DNA of 64,000 nt from NCBI GenBank assembly GCA_944381625.1, contig CALWLW010000011.1, positions 43,915 through 107,914 on the forward strand, given 5' to 3'. The notes under the pieces were generated by a model. It was not told the origin of the DNA and ran no database searches. It worked only from the letters and a program-made list of their open reading frames with translations. A program made the translations under genes and the position numbers. The stretch's first letter is position 1; the number at the start of each line of letters is the position of its first letter. Of the stretch, positions 49,426-57,958 are shown in pieces. This stretch comes from an uncultured Lachnoclostridium sp. (lineage in GTDB: Bacteria > Bacillota > Clostridia > Lachnospirales > Lachnospiraceae).

Positions 49426-52400
49426 TTAAGTCGTTCTCAATGTATATCCAGATCTCTTCTCAAGATCGATCAGCTTCTTCCTTATTTCCCGGATATCAAT
49501 GTTCACAGTAAGATCCAGATTTTCTATCAGCTCAATAATCCGCTGCAACAGTTCAATCATGGCCACCAGATGCTGATCAGACATACCGCCGCTTCCGGCT
49601 GCCAAAGCCGCCGCCCGGTTTACCATCTCCTGCATCTTATCCTCCGGCGCCACAATCTCCCCATAATGCCGGTTATCACCTATCATAGCCAGCTGTGGGG
49701 TGTTGGCACGGACGAAACCTCCCTGAGCGAGCCTGGGAAGCTTCACTCTCCGGAGTTTCGGGATAGTTGGCAGATTCACGAAATCCGCCAGAGGTCCCAC
49801 CAGATCGTTGATTCCTTCAATGATGGAATTGATCCCGTCAATCACGCGGTTCGCCATACTCTCCACGCCGCCAATGATGCTGTTGATCACGCCTTTAATG
49901 ATTCCCCAGATTCCGTCCCATATCTGCTTGGTCTGATTTTTCACTTCCGTCCAGGCGTTCACAATGGCATCTTTTATGGCGGTAAAAGTGTTGGACGCCG
50001 TATTTTTCACCGTGTTCCATAACGACTGCAGTGCGTTCTTGATTGCCTCCCAGATCTCAGATGTTTTCGCCTTCACAGCTTCCCAGGCAGTATAAATAAT
50101 CGTCTTTATCGCCTCGAAAACTGCGGCCGCCGTATTCTTCACTGTGTTCCATAACGACTGCAGCGCATTTTTGATTGCCTCCCAGATCTCAGACGTCTTT
50201 GCGCTCACAGCTTCCCAGGCAGTATAAATAATCGTCTTTATCGCCTCGAAAACTGCGGCCGCCAGGGCTTTCAGCGCATTCCAGATACCGGAAAGGATTG
50301 TCTTGATGGAATTCCATATGGCTGTCGTCTTTGCCTTCGCCAGATTCCATGCCGCAGTGATCACAGAATTGATGATATTTGTGGCCGCATTTACGATAGC
50401 CTTCATCATCTCCCAGACACCGCGGAATATCTCCTGAACACCTTCCCAGGCAAGTTTCCAGTTCCCGGTAAATATGCCCGTCAGGAATTTAAGGAGACCA
50501 TTAAGGACTGTCAAAATGGAAGTAATCACTTCGCTGATTGTCGTGGCCAGGCTGTTGAATATCCCAATAGCCCCCTGAAGAACTGACGCTATGATCGGCG
50601 CGGCCTGTTCTATAAACCAAACCACAAAAGGCTGTAAGACTGTCGTCCACAGGGTATTTATGGCATCAGCCACTCCGCCGCCAAATTCCAGAAATTTTTC
50701 AATCAAAGGCTGGAGCACCGTTTCAGAAAAGTTACTGAATTCATTTGCTGCGTTTTGCAGTACCGGCAGAATATTCGCCTGGAAAGCATTCAGGATCGTG
50801 GCCACAATTTCGGTGAATCCGGTTTTTAAAGATTCAAATAACGGATGGATATGCTGATCATATAGCTGCAGGATTCCGTCCACAAAACCGGACACCAGTC
50901 CTGCGATTGTATCTGCATTTTCCTGAACAACATCCAACAGTCCCTGGAAAGCACCTTTGAATGCCCCCACATTGTTTACAATGGGTGCTGTTAACATCTC
51001 CAGAACATCTGTTCCAAACGAAGCCCCCAGCCTTGTCGCACCCATAAAACCGTCGGCAAAAACGGAAATAATATCCGCCGTAATCTGCTTTGCGGAATCA
51101 CTTCGGAAAACAGTAAAGATATCTGCAAGTGCTTTTGCAAGATCTCCTTTTATCTTCGCGATCTTAGAGCCCAGATCAAACATGGAAACCAGATACTTCT
51201 GGATTCTTGGACTGTTTTGCTCCAGATATTTGCTGATTCCGCCTAATAAGTTATCCGCCACCGTCGCGCCGACGCTTGCCACCGCTCCAGCGATTCGTCC
51301 AAGGTTATATGCGACGGATTCTGCAAAGCCATCCGCCGCGCTCATCACTTCTGGGGCAGTAAAGATTTCCGCCAGGCTCTGCCGGATACTGTCTATGGAA
51401 CCCTGAATGCTGTCAAATACAGATACATCCCCAAATGCATCCCAGAAGCCGGATTGGGCAAGTGCCGCCAGCTCCTTCAGCCGGTCAATCAGTTTCTGAT
51501 ACTTGCTGTCCGCTTCATCCAGCACGGACGTATCTGCCTGTCCCAACGAGAATGTTCCGCCAGCGGCGCCTGCGCCTGCAGATCCGCTTCCGGTATCATC
51601 CGTCCCCTGATCGATGATGTTCAGTTCATCGATTCCGGTTGTGATACCTTTGATATCCTTAGCCGCCTTTTTTGCCGCGTTTCCGGCAGCACTCGTCGCC
51701 GATCCGGCCTGATCCGCTGCACTTGCTACTGCATCCATCCCTGCTGCAGCCGCCGAAACTCCGCCGTTCTTTTTCCCGGTAATCAGTTCCGTGAAAGATC
51801 GGAATGCATTGGCAAGACTCATCAGCTTCCCGATGATGGTATTGATCACTTTGATCACCGGGGTAAGAACATTGATCAGCCCCTGTCCGATCGTGGCCTT
51901 CAAGCTGTCAAACTGCAGTTTCAAGATACGCACCTGGTTTGCCCAAGAATCTGACGTCCGGACAAAATCCCCAGCGGACGCCGAAAGCTGGTCCTGTACA
52001 AACTGATAACGAAGAGCCACCTTCTCCATCTCGCTCATGGCACTGGTGGTCTTGCCAAAGCCATTTGCCATGGCATAGGCATCCAGAGCGTTCTGAGTCA
52101 TGACCACGCCCAGATCCTTCAGGCTTTCCGTTTCCCCGGTAAATACTGATTTCAGCTTGGTGTACGCTTCATCCTGAGTGATGTTATAGAAGGATGCCAC
52201 ATCACCGGCCAATCCGGTAAGGGTAGTGGACATCTCATAGGCCGCCTGCTCATTAAAACCGAAGGCCTTGGCCATCGCGCCAAAGGTTCCCGTGAAACGC
52301 TTCGCCATAGTCTCGGACAGGCCAAAAGACTGTGCCGCATTCTTCGCAAATTCATCGACCTGCCGGGACATCTGCGGAAAGGTTACATCCACGACATTCT

Positions 52401-52944
52401 GGACTTCTTCAAGGTCAGATCCCAGCTCAATGCAGGCCGCCCCAAAATCAATAATTTTTTTGACCGTGAATGCTGCCGCAAGTGCCGCGCCTGCCTTTTT
52501 CAACACGCCTACAAAATTTCTTTGGATATCTCCCGAAGTTTTTTGAGCCTGATCCCCGATTCCCTTGATGTCTTTATTTATTTTGCGAGATGAAGATCTC
52601 GATGTCCTTTCAATCTCGGACCACGCCTTTTTCATGGATTCAGACTGATCCATTCCCTGCTCACGATAAATTGAGGCAATTGAAGACACCTTAGACTTCA
52701 TCCCTTTAGACTGATCGTTTAAAATGGCATCAATTTTCTTTCGGGTTTCATCTGCAGAATCATTTACCTTTGAAAATTCTCTGGCAGCTTTATCACAGGA
52801 TTCCTGGCAACGCTTTCCCATGTCTGAAAATGACTGGGTAAATTTTGAATTAATCTTATCTGATGCATCTGAAATTGCTGTTTTTATTTTTCCAAGATCT
52901 ATCGATAAGTCAAAACGGATTGATCCATCTGCTTCTCTCGCCAT
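49426..52944 (-). CDS. Phage tail tape measure protein
   Basis: ATG 52944 is chosen (MAREADGSIRFDLSIDLGKIK); the codon two earlier is TTG. About 1172 residues. N-terminal helical region, then the TP901-type core: FGAACIELGSDLEEVQNVVDVTFPQMSRQVDEFA, QSFGLSETMAKRFTGTFGAMAKAFGFNEQAAYEMS. Hydrophobic TM-like segments and long helices follow; tandem 44-residue repeats with SLWNTVKN lie near 900-990. It sets tail length and is injected ahead of the DNA. A short zinc-ribbon gene lies just upstream. Confidence 0.93.
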   Translation of the reverse strand: MAREADGSIRFDLSIDLGKIKTAISDASDKINSKFTQSFSDMGKRCQESCDKAAREFSKVNDSADETRKKIDAILNDQSKGMKSKVSSIASIYREQGMDQSESMKKAWSEIERTSRSSSRKINKDIKGIGDQAQKTSGDIQRNFVGVLKKAGAALAAAFTVKKIIDFGAACIELGSDLEEVQNVVDVTFPQMSRQVDEFAKNAAQSFGLSETMAKRFTGTFGAMAKAFGFNEQAAYEMSTTLTGLAGDVASFYNITQDEAYTKLKSVFTGETESLKDLGVVMTQNALDAYAMANGFGKTTSAMSEMEKVALRYQFVQDQLSASAGDFVRTSDSWANQVRILKLQFDSLKATIGQGLINVLTPVIKVINTIIGKLMSLANAFRSFTELITGKKNGGVSAAAAGMDAVASAADQAGSATSAAGNAAKKAAKDIKGITTGIDELNIIDQGTDDTGSGSAGAGAAGGTFSLGQADTSVLDEADSKYQKLIDRLKELAALAQSGFWDAFGDVSVFDSIQGSIDSIRQSLAEIFTAPEVMSAADGFAESVAYNLGRIAGAVASVGATVADNLLGGISKYLEQNSPRIQKYLVSMFDLGSKIAKIKGDLAKALADIFTVFRSDSAKQITADIISVFADGFMGATRLGASFGTDVLEMLTAPIVNNVGAFKGAFQGLLDVVQENADTIAGLVSGFVDGILQLYDQHIHPLFESLKTGFTEIVATILNAFQANILPVLQNAANEFSNFSETVLQPLIEKFLEFGGGVADAINTLWTTVLQPFVVWFIEQAAPIIASVLQGAIGIFNSLATTISEVITSILTVLNGLLKFLTGIFTGNWKLAWEGVQEIFRGVWEMMKAIVNAATNIINSVITAAWNLAKAKTTAIWNSIKTILSGIWNALKALAAAVFEAIKTIIYTAWEAVSAKTSEIWEAIKNALQSLWNTVKNTAAAVFEAIKTIIYTAWEAVKAKTSEIWEAIKNALQSLWNTVKNTASNTFTAIKDAIVNAWTEVKNQTKQIWDGIWGIIKGVINSIIGGVESMANRVIDGINSIIEGINDLVGPLADFVNLPTIPKLRRVKLPRLAQGGFVRANTPQLAMIGDNRHYGEIVAPEDKMQEMVNRAAALAAGSGGMSDQHLVAMIELLQRIIELIENLDLTVNIDIREIRKKLIDLEKRSGYTLRTT
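50012..50275 (-). repeat. 132-bp tandem duplication in the tape measure gene
   Basis: Units 50012-50143 and 50144-50275 both begin GTGTTCCATAACGACTGCAG and are almost identical; the period is exactly 132 bases, 44 codons, so the frame is kept. Confidence 0.85.
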
Positions 52945-52993
52945 ACACAATTCACCTGCCTTTTCCTTAAGACAGGCACATCGGCACAGCGTC

Positions 52994-53140
52994 TTAGATC
53001 TTTAACTCAAACTCTTTCCTGCAGTCTTTATTCTTGCATTTAAAAAAGACACCTCTGCAGCTGGCACCCCTTTCCTTCATCGCATTGACCGGATGCCCGC
53101 AGTAGGGACACCGGATTTTCTCCCGCTTTATCTGGTCAAT
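52994..53140 (-). CDS. Small zinc-ribbon protein, apparent ATT start
   Basis: 48 codons starting ATT (53138-53140) five bases after ggggtgag, and ending TAA 52994-52996. The product reads MDQIKREKIRCPYCGHPVNA, then MKERGASCRGVFFKCKNKDC, then RKEFELKI. It has CPYC, a lone Cys, and CKNKDC, a Com-like zinc ribbon. The frame is closed upstream by TGA 10 bases before ATT, and no ATG, GTG or TTG lies before the first Cys pair. Similar genes sit between gp15-like chaperones and the tape measure in Firmicute phages, as I recall. Confidence 0.65.
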   Translation of the reverse strand: MDQIKREKIRCPYCGHPVNAMKERGASCRGVFFKCKNKDCRKEFELKI

Positions 53141-53152
53141 TGCTTCTCACCC

Positions 53153-53545
53153 CTATCCAAATGCAGCGGCAAGAGCGCGTTCCAGGTTTGCCATCTCCCG
53201 TTCAAAAGTAGCCTGATCCATACGCTCAGCTCTCCGCTGCCGCCACTCATCGTAAATCCGACGCTGGTCCTTTGTGAAATGCTTGATCACATTCTTATCA
53301 GTCTCTGAGCGGATTGCCACCACACGCCCCAGAGCGGTCTCCGGGGAAAGCCCGCCCAACAGGGAGCGGAATTCATCCCAGGAGACCGACTCAAATTCTT
53401 TCGTCCGTATCCGCAGCCCGTACTGCGACAGGAAGCTGGAAACGATCAGATCCCAGTCTTCAAACAGGTCGTAGTACGGGTCAGCGCTCTCCCGGCTCTC
53501 CGTCCCCTCCAACGACCAGCTGAACCGCTTCCTGAACCAGCACAA
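53153..53545 (-). CDS. Gp15-family phage protein (tail assembly chaperone C-terminal part)
   Basis: 130 codons, matching the Gp15 family: ADPYYDLFEDWDLIVSSFLSQYGLRIRTKEFESVSWDEF and FRSLLGGLSPETALGRVVAIR, then a charged helix. The frame overlaps the previous gene by 65 bases and begins only with a TTG. That pattern fits either weak re-initiation or a programmed frameshift that makes a G-GT-like fusion. The required shift is +1 (or -2), not the usual -1. It helps load tail tube on the tape measure. Confidence 0.75.
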   Translation of the reverse strand: MCWFRKRFSWSLEGTESRESADPYYDLFEDWDLIVSSFLSQYGLRIRTKEFESVSWDEFRSLLGGLSPETALGRVVAIRSETDKNVIKHFTKDQRRIYDEWRQRRAERMDQATFEREMANLERALAAAFG

Positions 53546-53780
53546 TGAAGTCCTGGAAGCCCAGTTTCAGTTTGTCGATTTCTTTCTTGGATTTGTCCGG
53601 GAAGAGCAGGTCATATGCATCCACGATGTCCTTTGCTCCCGGATCATCATTCCCCATCAATGCCATTACTTTCAGCATGGTGGGGGCATCGGCATTGACC
53701 TCAATCTCTTTTCCCCGGATTACCAGTTTCGGATTCCCATCAAAAGTCAGTTTTTCCGTAATGTCCATAACTCTCGCCAT
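53481..53780 (-). CDS. Phage tail assembly chaperone, N-terminal part (gp14-like)
   Basis: 99 residues: MARVMDITEKLTFDGNPKLVIRGKEIEVNADAPTMLKVMALM, then an acidic linker and FQDFIVLVQEAVQLVVGG. It lies in the position of the lambda gpG analogue, after the tail tube and before Gp15. Its last 65 bases overlap the Gp15 frame, which may be reached by frameshift. ATG 53780 follows ggaggatatgag. Confidence 0.75.
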   Translation of the reverse strand: MARVMDITEKLTFDGNPKLVIRGKEIEVNADAPTMLKVMALMGNDDPGAKDIVDAYDLLFPDKSKKEIDKLKLGFQDFIVLVQEAVQLVVGGDGEPGER

Positions 53781-53796
53781 ATCTCATATCCTCCTA

Positions 53797-54273
53797 TCAT
53801 GATCCACCTGGCTGGCTCTGCGTAGGCGCCGGCGTGAATGTCGGTTTGCCGTAGCAGATTGTTTCAAATTCCAAACTGTCGATATTGGTGGTGTCCCCGC
53901 CTCCCGGCGTGGTAACATTCACCACCACATCACAGGTAAGCTTCGCGCCGGATACCATTTCCCACTCGAACTTTGTCATAACATCCTGGCCAAACTTCCA
54001 TGCCAGACCGGCGATATAATCATTGCCCGGGTCTCCTACGGAACGCTTGCCGCTAAAAGCAAAGGCGAGCTTTTTACCAGTCATCGCCGCTTTTGCCCAT
54101 CCTTCTGCGTCCATGGCATACCATTCCTCCACGGTGCCGTCAATCGACGGAGCAAAGTTCTCCAGGTCTTTCGGCATGACCATCTGCGCTTCTTCGCTCT
54201 CAAGTCCACTTGTTCCAAATTTGAATTTATTGTTATGTACCGGATATACTTTCCCGGTCGTTGCATCTGCCAT
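53797..54273 (-). CDS. Phage major tail tube protein
   Basis: 158 residues with the beta-sandwich pattern of the phage tail-tube family (phi13/Lj928-like): MADATTGKVYPVHNNKFKFG, AKAAMTGKKLAFAFSGKRSVGDPGNDYIAG, FEWEMVSGAKLTCDVVVNV. The Gly/Pro-rich tail (PTQSQPGGS) is common at the C-terminus. It stacks into the tail tube around the tape measure. Spacing to the chaperone gene is 16 bases. Confidence 0.85.
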   Translation of the reverse strand: MADATTGKVYPVHNNKFKFGTSGLESEEAQMVMPKDLENFAPSIDGTVEEWYAMDAEGWAKAAMTGKKLAFAFSGKRSVGDPGNDYIAGLAWKFGQDVMTKFEWEMVSGAKLTCDVVVNVTTPGGGDTTNIDSLEFETICYGKPTFTPAPTQSQPGGS

Positions 54274-54283
54274 CTCTCATTCC

Positions 54284-54682
54284 TCACTTTCTCTGATATA
54301 CAAAATCCAGCCAGATCACATATTCATATACGCCATTGTCGTCCGTTCCCACATCCTCCGGTTCCGGTACCTGAAGAATCAGAAAATTGACCGGCGTCTC
54401 GCCTATGACCAGGCTGGATTCGTTCTGCAGTTTCTCATAAAGGGCATATGCGGCTCGCTCTGAAGAGCGGACATCTTTATCCCAGTGAACCAGGAGCGAA
54501 ATCCTCCGGATACCATAGCTGGATTGAGCCACGCCGCCCAGCGCCGTCACCGGCGGTCCATTCCCCTTTCGGTGATACACGCCAATGGAATGCTCCTTCT
54601 TATTGTTCAGCTTGCCGATATACACCTGATCGGCAATTCCCAGGCCAGAAATGTAATCCCGGATATCCGCCAGACTCAGCAT
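54284..54682 (-). CDS. Phage head-tail joining/minor capsid protein (tail completion type)
   Basis: ATG 54682 overlaps the stop of the preceding gene (TGATG). 132 residues: MLSLADIRDYISGLGIADQVYIGKLNNKKEHSIGVYHRKG, then SYGIRRISLLVHWDKDVRSSERAAYALYEKL and PEDVGTDDNGVYEYVIWLDFVY. It matches the phage minor capsid/tail terminator group by size, order and these segments. It likely caps the tail at the head end. Confidence 0.75.
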   Translation of the reverse strand: MLSLADIRDYISGLGIADQVYIGKLNNKKEHSIGVYHRKGNGPPVTALGGVAQSSYGIRRISLLVHWDKDVRSSERAAYALYEKLQNESSLVIGETPVNFLILQVPEPEDVGTDDNGVYEYVIWLDFVYQRK

Positions 54683-55062
54683 CACACACCACCTGCTTTC
54701 TTGAATAATTTCCTGAATGCTTTCACCGCGAAATCCGCATGGCTGCCGCCGGGTAACCAGTCTTCATACCATTTGTCCCGGGCATTGGGATTTTCTTTCG
54801 TCTGAAAATGGTACTCAGGATGATAATACAGCCGGCGGGCATACGGCGTACTGGATACCAGCGTCACCTTCCCCTGTGCGGATTCACTGTGATCCACAAA
54901 CGTACTCTCATTCTGGAGATTTCCTGTATCAAACGGAAAAACCTGCGCCTGCACTACTTCCGTATGAAGCGCTTCAGCCGTCTGCTCCAGCGCGGTCACC
55001 GTAGCCTGAGAAAGCTGCTTGATCCTGGGCATGTTTAACTTTACTGTAGATTTCACCTTCAT
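54682..55062 (-). CDS. Phage minor capsid protein (HK97 gp10-like)
   Basis: ATG 55062 follows ctggaggtggtgtg; the codon before is GTG. 126 residues: LNMPRIKQLSQATVTALEQTAEALHTEVVQAQVFPFDTGNLQNES and VTLVSSTPYARRLYYHPEYHFQTKENPNARDKWYEDW, then FAVKAFRKLFKKAGG. The PFDTGNLxxS and YARRLYYH features are characteristic of the gp10-type tail-completion family. Confidence 0.82.
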   Translation of the reverse strand: MKVKSTVKLNMPRIKQLSQATVTALEQTAEALHTEVVQAQVFPFDTGNLQNESTFVDHSESAQGKVTLVSSTPYARRLYYHPEYHFQTKENPNARDKWYEDWLPGGSHADFAVKAFRKLFKKAGGV

Positions 55063-55400
55063 CACACCACCTCCAGCTGGCTGAAATTGACCGTCCCGTC
55101 CGGGTTCCTTGCTTTCATCCCCCGTTCGATCCGGCGCTCCTCCCCGAATACCGTCGCTGTGCCGCCGCTTAACGTAGGCCAGTCCGGGGCGATATCGCCT
55201 GGAAACATGGCTGTTCCAGTGATCTCCACCAGTTTCTTTTCCGCCGTCAATATCGTCTTTGCACTGTCCTGGAAATTACATTTCAGTTCCAGGTCAAGAA
55301 CTTTTTCCGGCTGACCGTAGCCATCCGTATCCTCCGACTCCAGGTGCACAAGGATATCCACCTTGCAGAGCCGTTTCGGCACAAGACATGGATACTTCAT
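55062..55400 (-). CDS. Phage head-tail adaptor/minor capsid protein
   Basis: 112 residues: MKYPCLVPKRLCKVDILVHLESEDTDGYGQPEKV, and CNFQDSAKTILTAEKKLVEITGTAMFPGDIAPDWPTLSGGTATVFGEERRI. Order (second after the capsid) and size match the phage minor-capsid adaptor. It shares the TGA/ATG boundary with the next gene and starts five bases after the connector stop. Confidence 0.75.
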   Translation of the reverse strand: MKYPCLVPKRLCKVDILVHLESEDTDGYGQPEKVLDLELKCNFQDSAKTILTAEKKLVEITGTAMFPGDIAPDWPTLSGGTATVFGEERRIERGMKARNPDGTVNFSQLEVV

Positions 55401-55404
55401 TTCA

Positions 55405-55791
55405 TCACCTCGCTAACCGGCAGCACAGCCCCGTCTGAGCCAGTAACGCATACACATCCCGCTTCATAGCCACTCCTTTCTCAGTAAAAACGTTCCAGGA
55501 GCTACCGAACTGGACGGATGCGCCATTCAGGCTGTAGCCGGACAAAAGCATGTTGATCTCATCTGCATTTTCATACTCGAAATCCGCCTGCTGGCAGACC
55601 ACCTCCCGGATCACATCCTGCTGAAAAGCCGTCAGATTGGATAATCCCCGGCCTACAATGCGGTTGTAGGTCAGGGAATCAATGTGGCGGCTGGCCTGGC
55701 GGAGCGCCTTTTCCAGCTCATCTTCCGAGATCACGCTGCCCCCGTAAGCCTCCCGGTAATATTCCGGCGTTGCATAAGGCTCATAGGCCAT
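55405..55791 (-). CDS. Phage head-tail connector (gp6-like)
   Basis: 128 residues, helical: YATPEYYREAYGGSVISEDELEKALRQASRHIDSLTYNRI, then LTAFQQDVIREVVCQQADFEYENADE. The ALRxASRxIDxxT segment is typical of the HK97 gp6/SPP1 gp15-like connectors that attach beneath the portal. The gap to the capsid gene is 14 bases. Confidence 0.85.
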   Translation of the reverse strand: MAYEPYATPEYYREAYGGSVISEDELEKALRQASRHIDSLTYNRIVGRGLSNLTAFQQDVIREVVCQQADFEYENADEINMLLSGYSLNGASVQFGSSWNVFTEKGVAMKRDVYALLAQTGLCCRLAR

Positions 55792-55805
55792 ACTGCCCGC
55801 CTCCT

Positions 55806-56789
55806 TTACGTCCCGGTGTATTCCGTGGTGTCCACGTCAACATAGATGCTGTCGATCTTGCCGTCGCGGCCGTTGGGGAACACGAACACGTCCGACAGGC
55901 TGCGGTTCTGGTACAGATAGCCGTCTCCCTCGGTATGTCCGCCGGGTTCAAAATAGTAGATGCTGGAGATCTTCGGGACCGTCTTACAGGTCTGTCCACA
56001 GGCTACCAGCACATTGATCTTGTGCGCGCCCGTTACGGCGTCTCCTGCGCCGCTGGAGCTCTCCGCCGCCTTCTTGCGCGGTGCAAAGCCGCCGCCCTCC
56101 GGCTCCCAATCGAAAGCATCGTAGAAGCGCTCGTCGTCGATGACCTCCATGATCGGCACTCCATCGATATCCGTCACCCTGGTCTCGATCCCCATACCGC
56201 CCTCTGCAATCTGCGTCATCTCGATCTTGCGGGTAAACTCCGTGGACTGCTCCAGAACGTCCATGATGGCGCTGGTCACATACATGATCAGGCTTCCGTT
56301 AGCCTTGTAGCGCCGAAGCTTTCCCTTGGCCAGGATATCCTTCAGCTTTCCGAACACGTTCGCCTTCGTATAGGTGGACGCCGCCGTGCTGGAGCTGTAT
56401 CCGGCCGTTTCCTGCGCCTTCTGGGCTACCTTGGAGAAGAACAGCGCATCCGTCTCCGGAACCACCTGAGTCTGTTCAAACACCCGGGAAATGTTCTGGA
56501 TGGAGGCCGTTGCGTTGGTCTCATCCACATCTGCCTTGTCCACCAGGAATTCCACATCCCGGTCATGGGTCAGAGTGAACGGTACGTCTGTCTGGGTATA
56601 AGTGCCGCTGTTCCAGCCGCCATTCCGGTTGTGGTTCTTGTACCCGCTGGTGCTCATCTGGGTAAAGTGAAACGTCTTGGCATCCAGCCACCGTACATTG
56701 CTGGTTACGAACGGGGACGTCAGCGTCCCCTGCATCAGGATCTCTAAGAGCTCAGGCTCCCACACCTGTGCATAATTTAAATTCGGCAT
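55806..56789 (-). CDS. Phage major capsid protein
   Basis: 327 residues. PNLNYAQVWEPELLEILMQGTLTSPFVTSNVRWLDAKTFHFTQMSTSGYKNHNRNGGWNSGTYTQTDVPFTLTHDRDVEFLVDKADVDET is given here only in parts: the NAGTYxQTDVPFTLTHDRDVEF-like motif (about 60-85) and LVDKADVDET (about 82-92) recur in capsids of gram-positive siphoviruses. It lies after the scaffold and before the connectors. No protease gene is present; the scaffold probably leaves uncut. Confidence 0.9.
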   Translation of the reverse strand: MPNLNYAQVWEPELLEILMQGTLTSPFVTSNVRWLDAKTFHFTQMSTSGYKNHNRNGGWNSGTYTQTDVPFTLTHDRDVEFLVDKADVDETNATASIQNISRVFEQTQVVPETDALFFSKVAQKAQETAGYSSSTAASTYTKANVFGKLKDILAKGKLRRYKANGSLIMYVTSAIMDVLEQSTEFTRKIEMTQIAEGGMGIETRVTDIDGVPIMEVIDDERFYDAFDWEPEGGGFAPRKKAAESSSGAGDAVTGAHKINVLVACGQTCKTVPKISSIYYFEPGGHTEGDGYLYQNRSLSDVFVFPNGRDGKIDSIYVDVDTTEYTGT

Positions 56790-56806
56790 AGATCATGCCC
56801 TCCTTT

Positions 56807-57493
56807 CTAGTTGTTGAACCGGTTCCAGCGTTTTGTGGGCACCACAGCCTGCTGGCTCTGCGTCGTCTGCTGTGCCTGCTGAGAAGGATTTCCGGCGGCC
56901 CCGATCTGCGTGAAGCCAACGCTTCCGGACGCCTGCGGCTTCAGCGCAGGCACATCCTCCAGCACCTTGTTCAGGGCGGTCTTCAGCATCTCCTCATTGA
57001 TCTTCCCGTCCTGTCCCATCGCCTGGCTTAAATCCGCCATTCTGAGGACATAGGGAATGGTTTTTGCATCAATCCCCAGGTTCACCGCCGCCATCATGGC
57101 CGCGCTCTCCAGCTGTGCCTTCCGTGCCTCTGCCTGAGCAGCTGCCACCTGGTTCTGCGCCTCTGTCACCTGCCCCTGAAGGACACTCACATCCGGCTGA
57201 TTTGCCGCCTTCTGCTGCTTAAATGCAGCAATGGCCTGCTCTGCTTCCTGCTGGCTGAGGCCCTGCTGCTTAAAGTACGCCTTCAGTGCGGTATCCTCCT
57301 TGGCCGCCAGCGTGCCGTCCAGCATCTGCTGGATCCTGGCATAATCAATTGCCGGCGGCGTCTGTCCCGTTCCTGCCCCGGATCCTGCTGATCCGCCGCC
57401 GTTCCCAGGATTGCTTCCGGCCGTGCCGCCGCTTTCCGTTCCCCCAGTTCCGGTTCCCTGCTCTGCAAACATCTGCAAATTCATTCTTTTCAT
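56807..57493 (-). CDS. Phage scaffold protein (DUF4355-like)
   Basis: ATG 57493 (MKRMNLQMFAEQGTGTGG) follows aaggagcatggaaagt; ATG 57502 is only one base from the ribosome site. 228 residues: a Gly-rich N-terminus, then a coiled coil (ALIKAYFKQQGLSQQEAEQAIAAFKQQKA and VTEAQNQVAAAQAEARKAQLESAAMMAAV), and a C-terminal Gln-rich tail (PSQQAQQTTQSQQAVVPTKRWNRF). These features and the place before the capsid identify it as scaffold. Confidence 0.85.
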   Translation of the reverse strand: MKRMNLQMFAEQGTGTGGTESGGTAGSNPGNGGGSAGSGAGTGQTPPAIDYARIQQMLDGTLAAKEDTALKAYFKQQGLSQQEAEQAIAAFKQQKAANQPDVSVLQGQVTEAQNQVAAAQAEARKAQLESAAMMAAVNLGIDAKTIPYVLRMADLSQAMGQDGKINEEMLKTALNKVLEDVPALKPQASGSVGFTQIGAAGNPSQQAQQTTQSQQAVVPTKRWNRFNN

Positions 57494-57609
57494 ACTTTCC
57501 ATGCTCCTTCCATTTTGAGAGTGTCACTCTTACTGCATCCATTGTCATCGGTGTCTCCGGCCGCGCATCTTTTAAGCTCGTATCGCGTTTGGAGCAGAAA
57601 AACATCCTG

Positions 57610-57819
57610 TTACGCCCGCTTCCCTCCCGGAAGCTCAGGCTGCGTGGTTGCCTCCTCCTGGATAAAAAAGCAGGTAACATTCTCTACCGGGACAATCGCA
57701 ATCACCAGCCCCTCCTGATTTGCGACTCTAAACATCCCTGCATCCCACTGAATTACAATCCCGGCCTTGTTAAAATCGAGCTCGTTCCCATCTTTCAGCT
57801 TACAAACATAATAATTCAT
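57610..57819 (-). CDS. Small phage protein, 69 aa, unknown
   Basis: ATG 57819 follows aaagaaggaggatgct; a longer open frame to 57987 includes hairpins and a terminator-like site and is rejected. Product: MNYYVCKLKDGNELDFNKAGI, VIQWDAGMFRVANQEGLVIAIVPVENVTCF, ending EEATTQPELPGGKRA. It looks like a compact beta protein. Found between the head genes and scaffold in this prophage; role not known. Confidence 0.65.
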   Translation of the reverse strand: MNYYVCKLKDGNELDFNKAGIVIQWDAGMFRVANQEGLVIAIVPVENVTCFFIQEEATTQPELPGGKRA

Positions 57820-57835
57820 AGCATCCTCCTTCTTT

Positions 57836-57943
57836 GGACATAAAAATAACACGCGGTTTCCTGCGTGTTTTGGTTTCTTTGTATTCGTTTCATTGTAAAT
57901 TGCCATAAAAATACCACCGGTCTTACCGACTGGTGGCACTATT
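57836..57943 (-). other. Two hairpins in the gap after the 56-codon gene
   Basis: On the minus strand AACACGC...GCGTGTT followed by ATTTTTATG (about 57836-57871) resembles a weak terminator. A second stem, CCACCGGTC/GACTGGTGG with loop TTACC, lies at about 57916-57938. They may end or reduce the early head transcript, or set stoichiometry before the scaffold and capsid genes. Confidence 0.5.
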
Positions 57944-57958
57944 TCGCTTTTATTCAAA

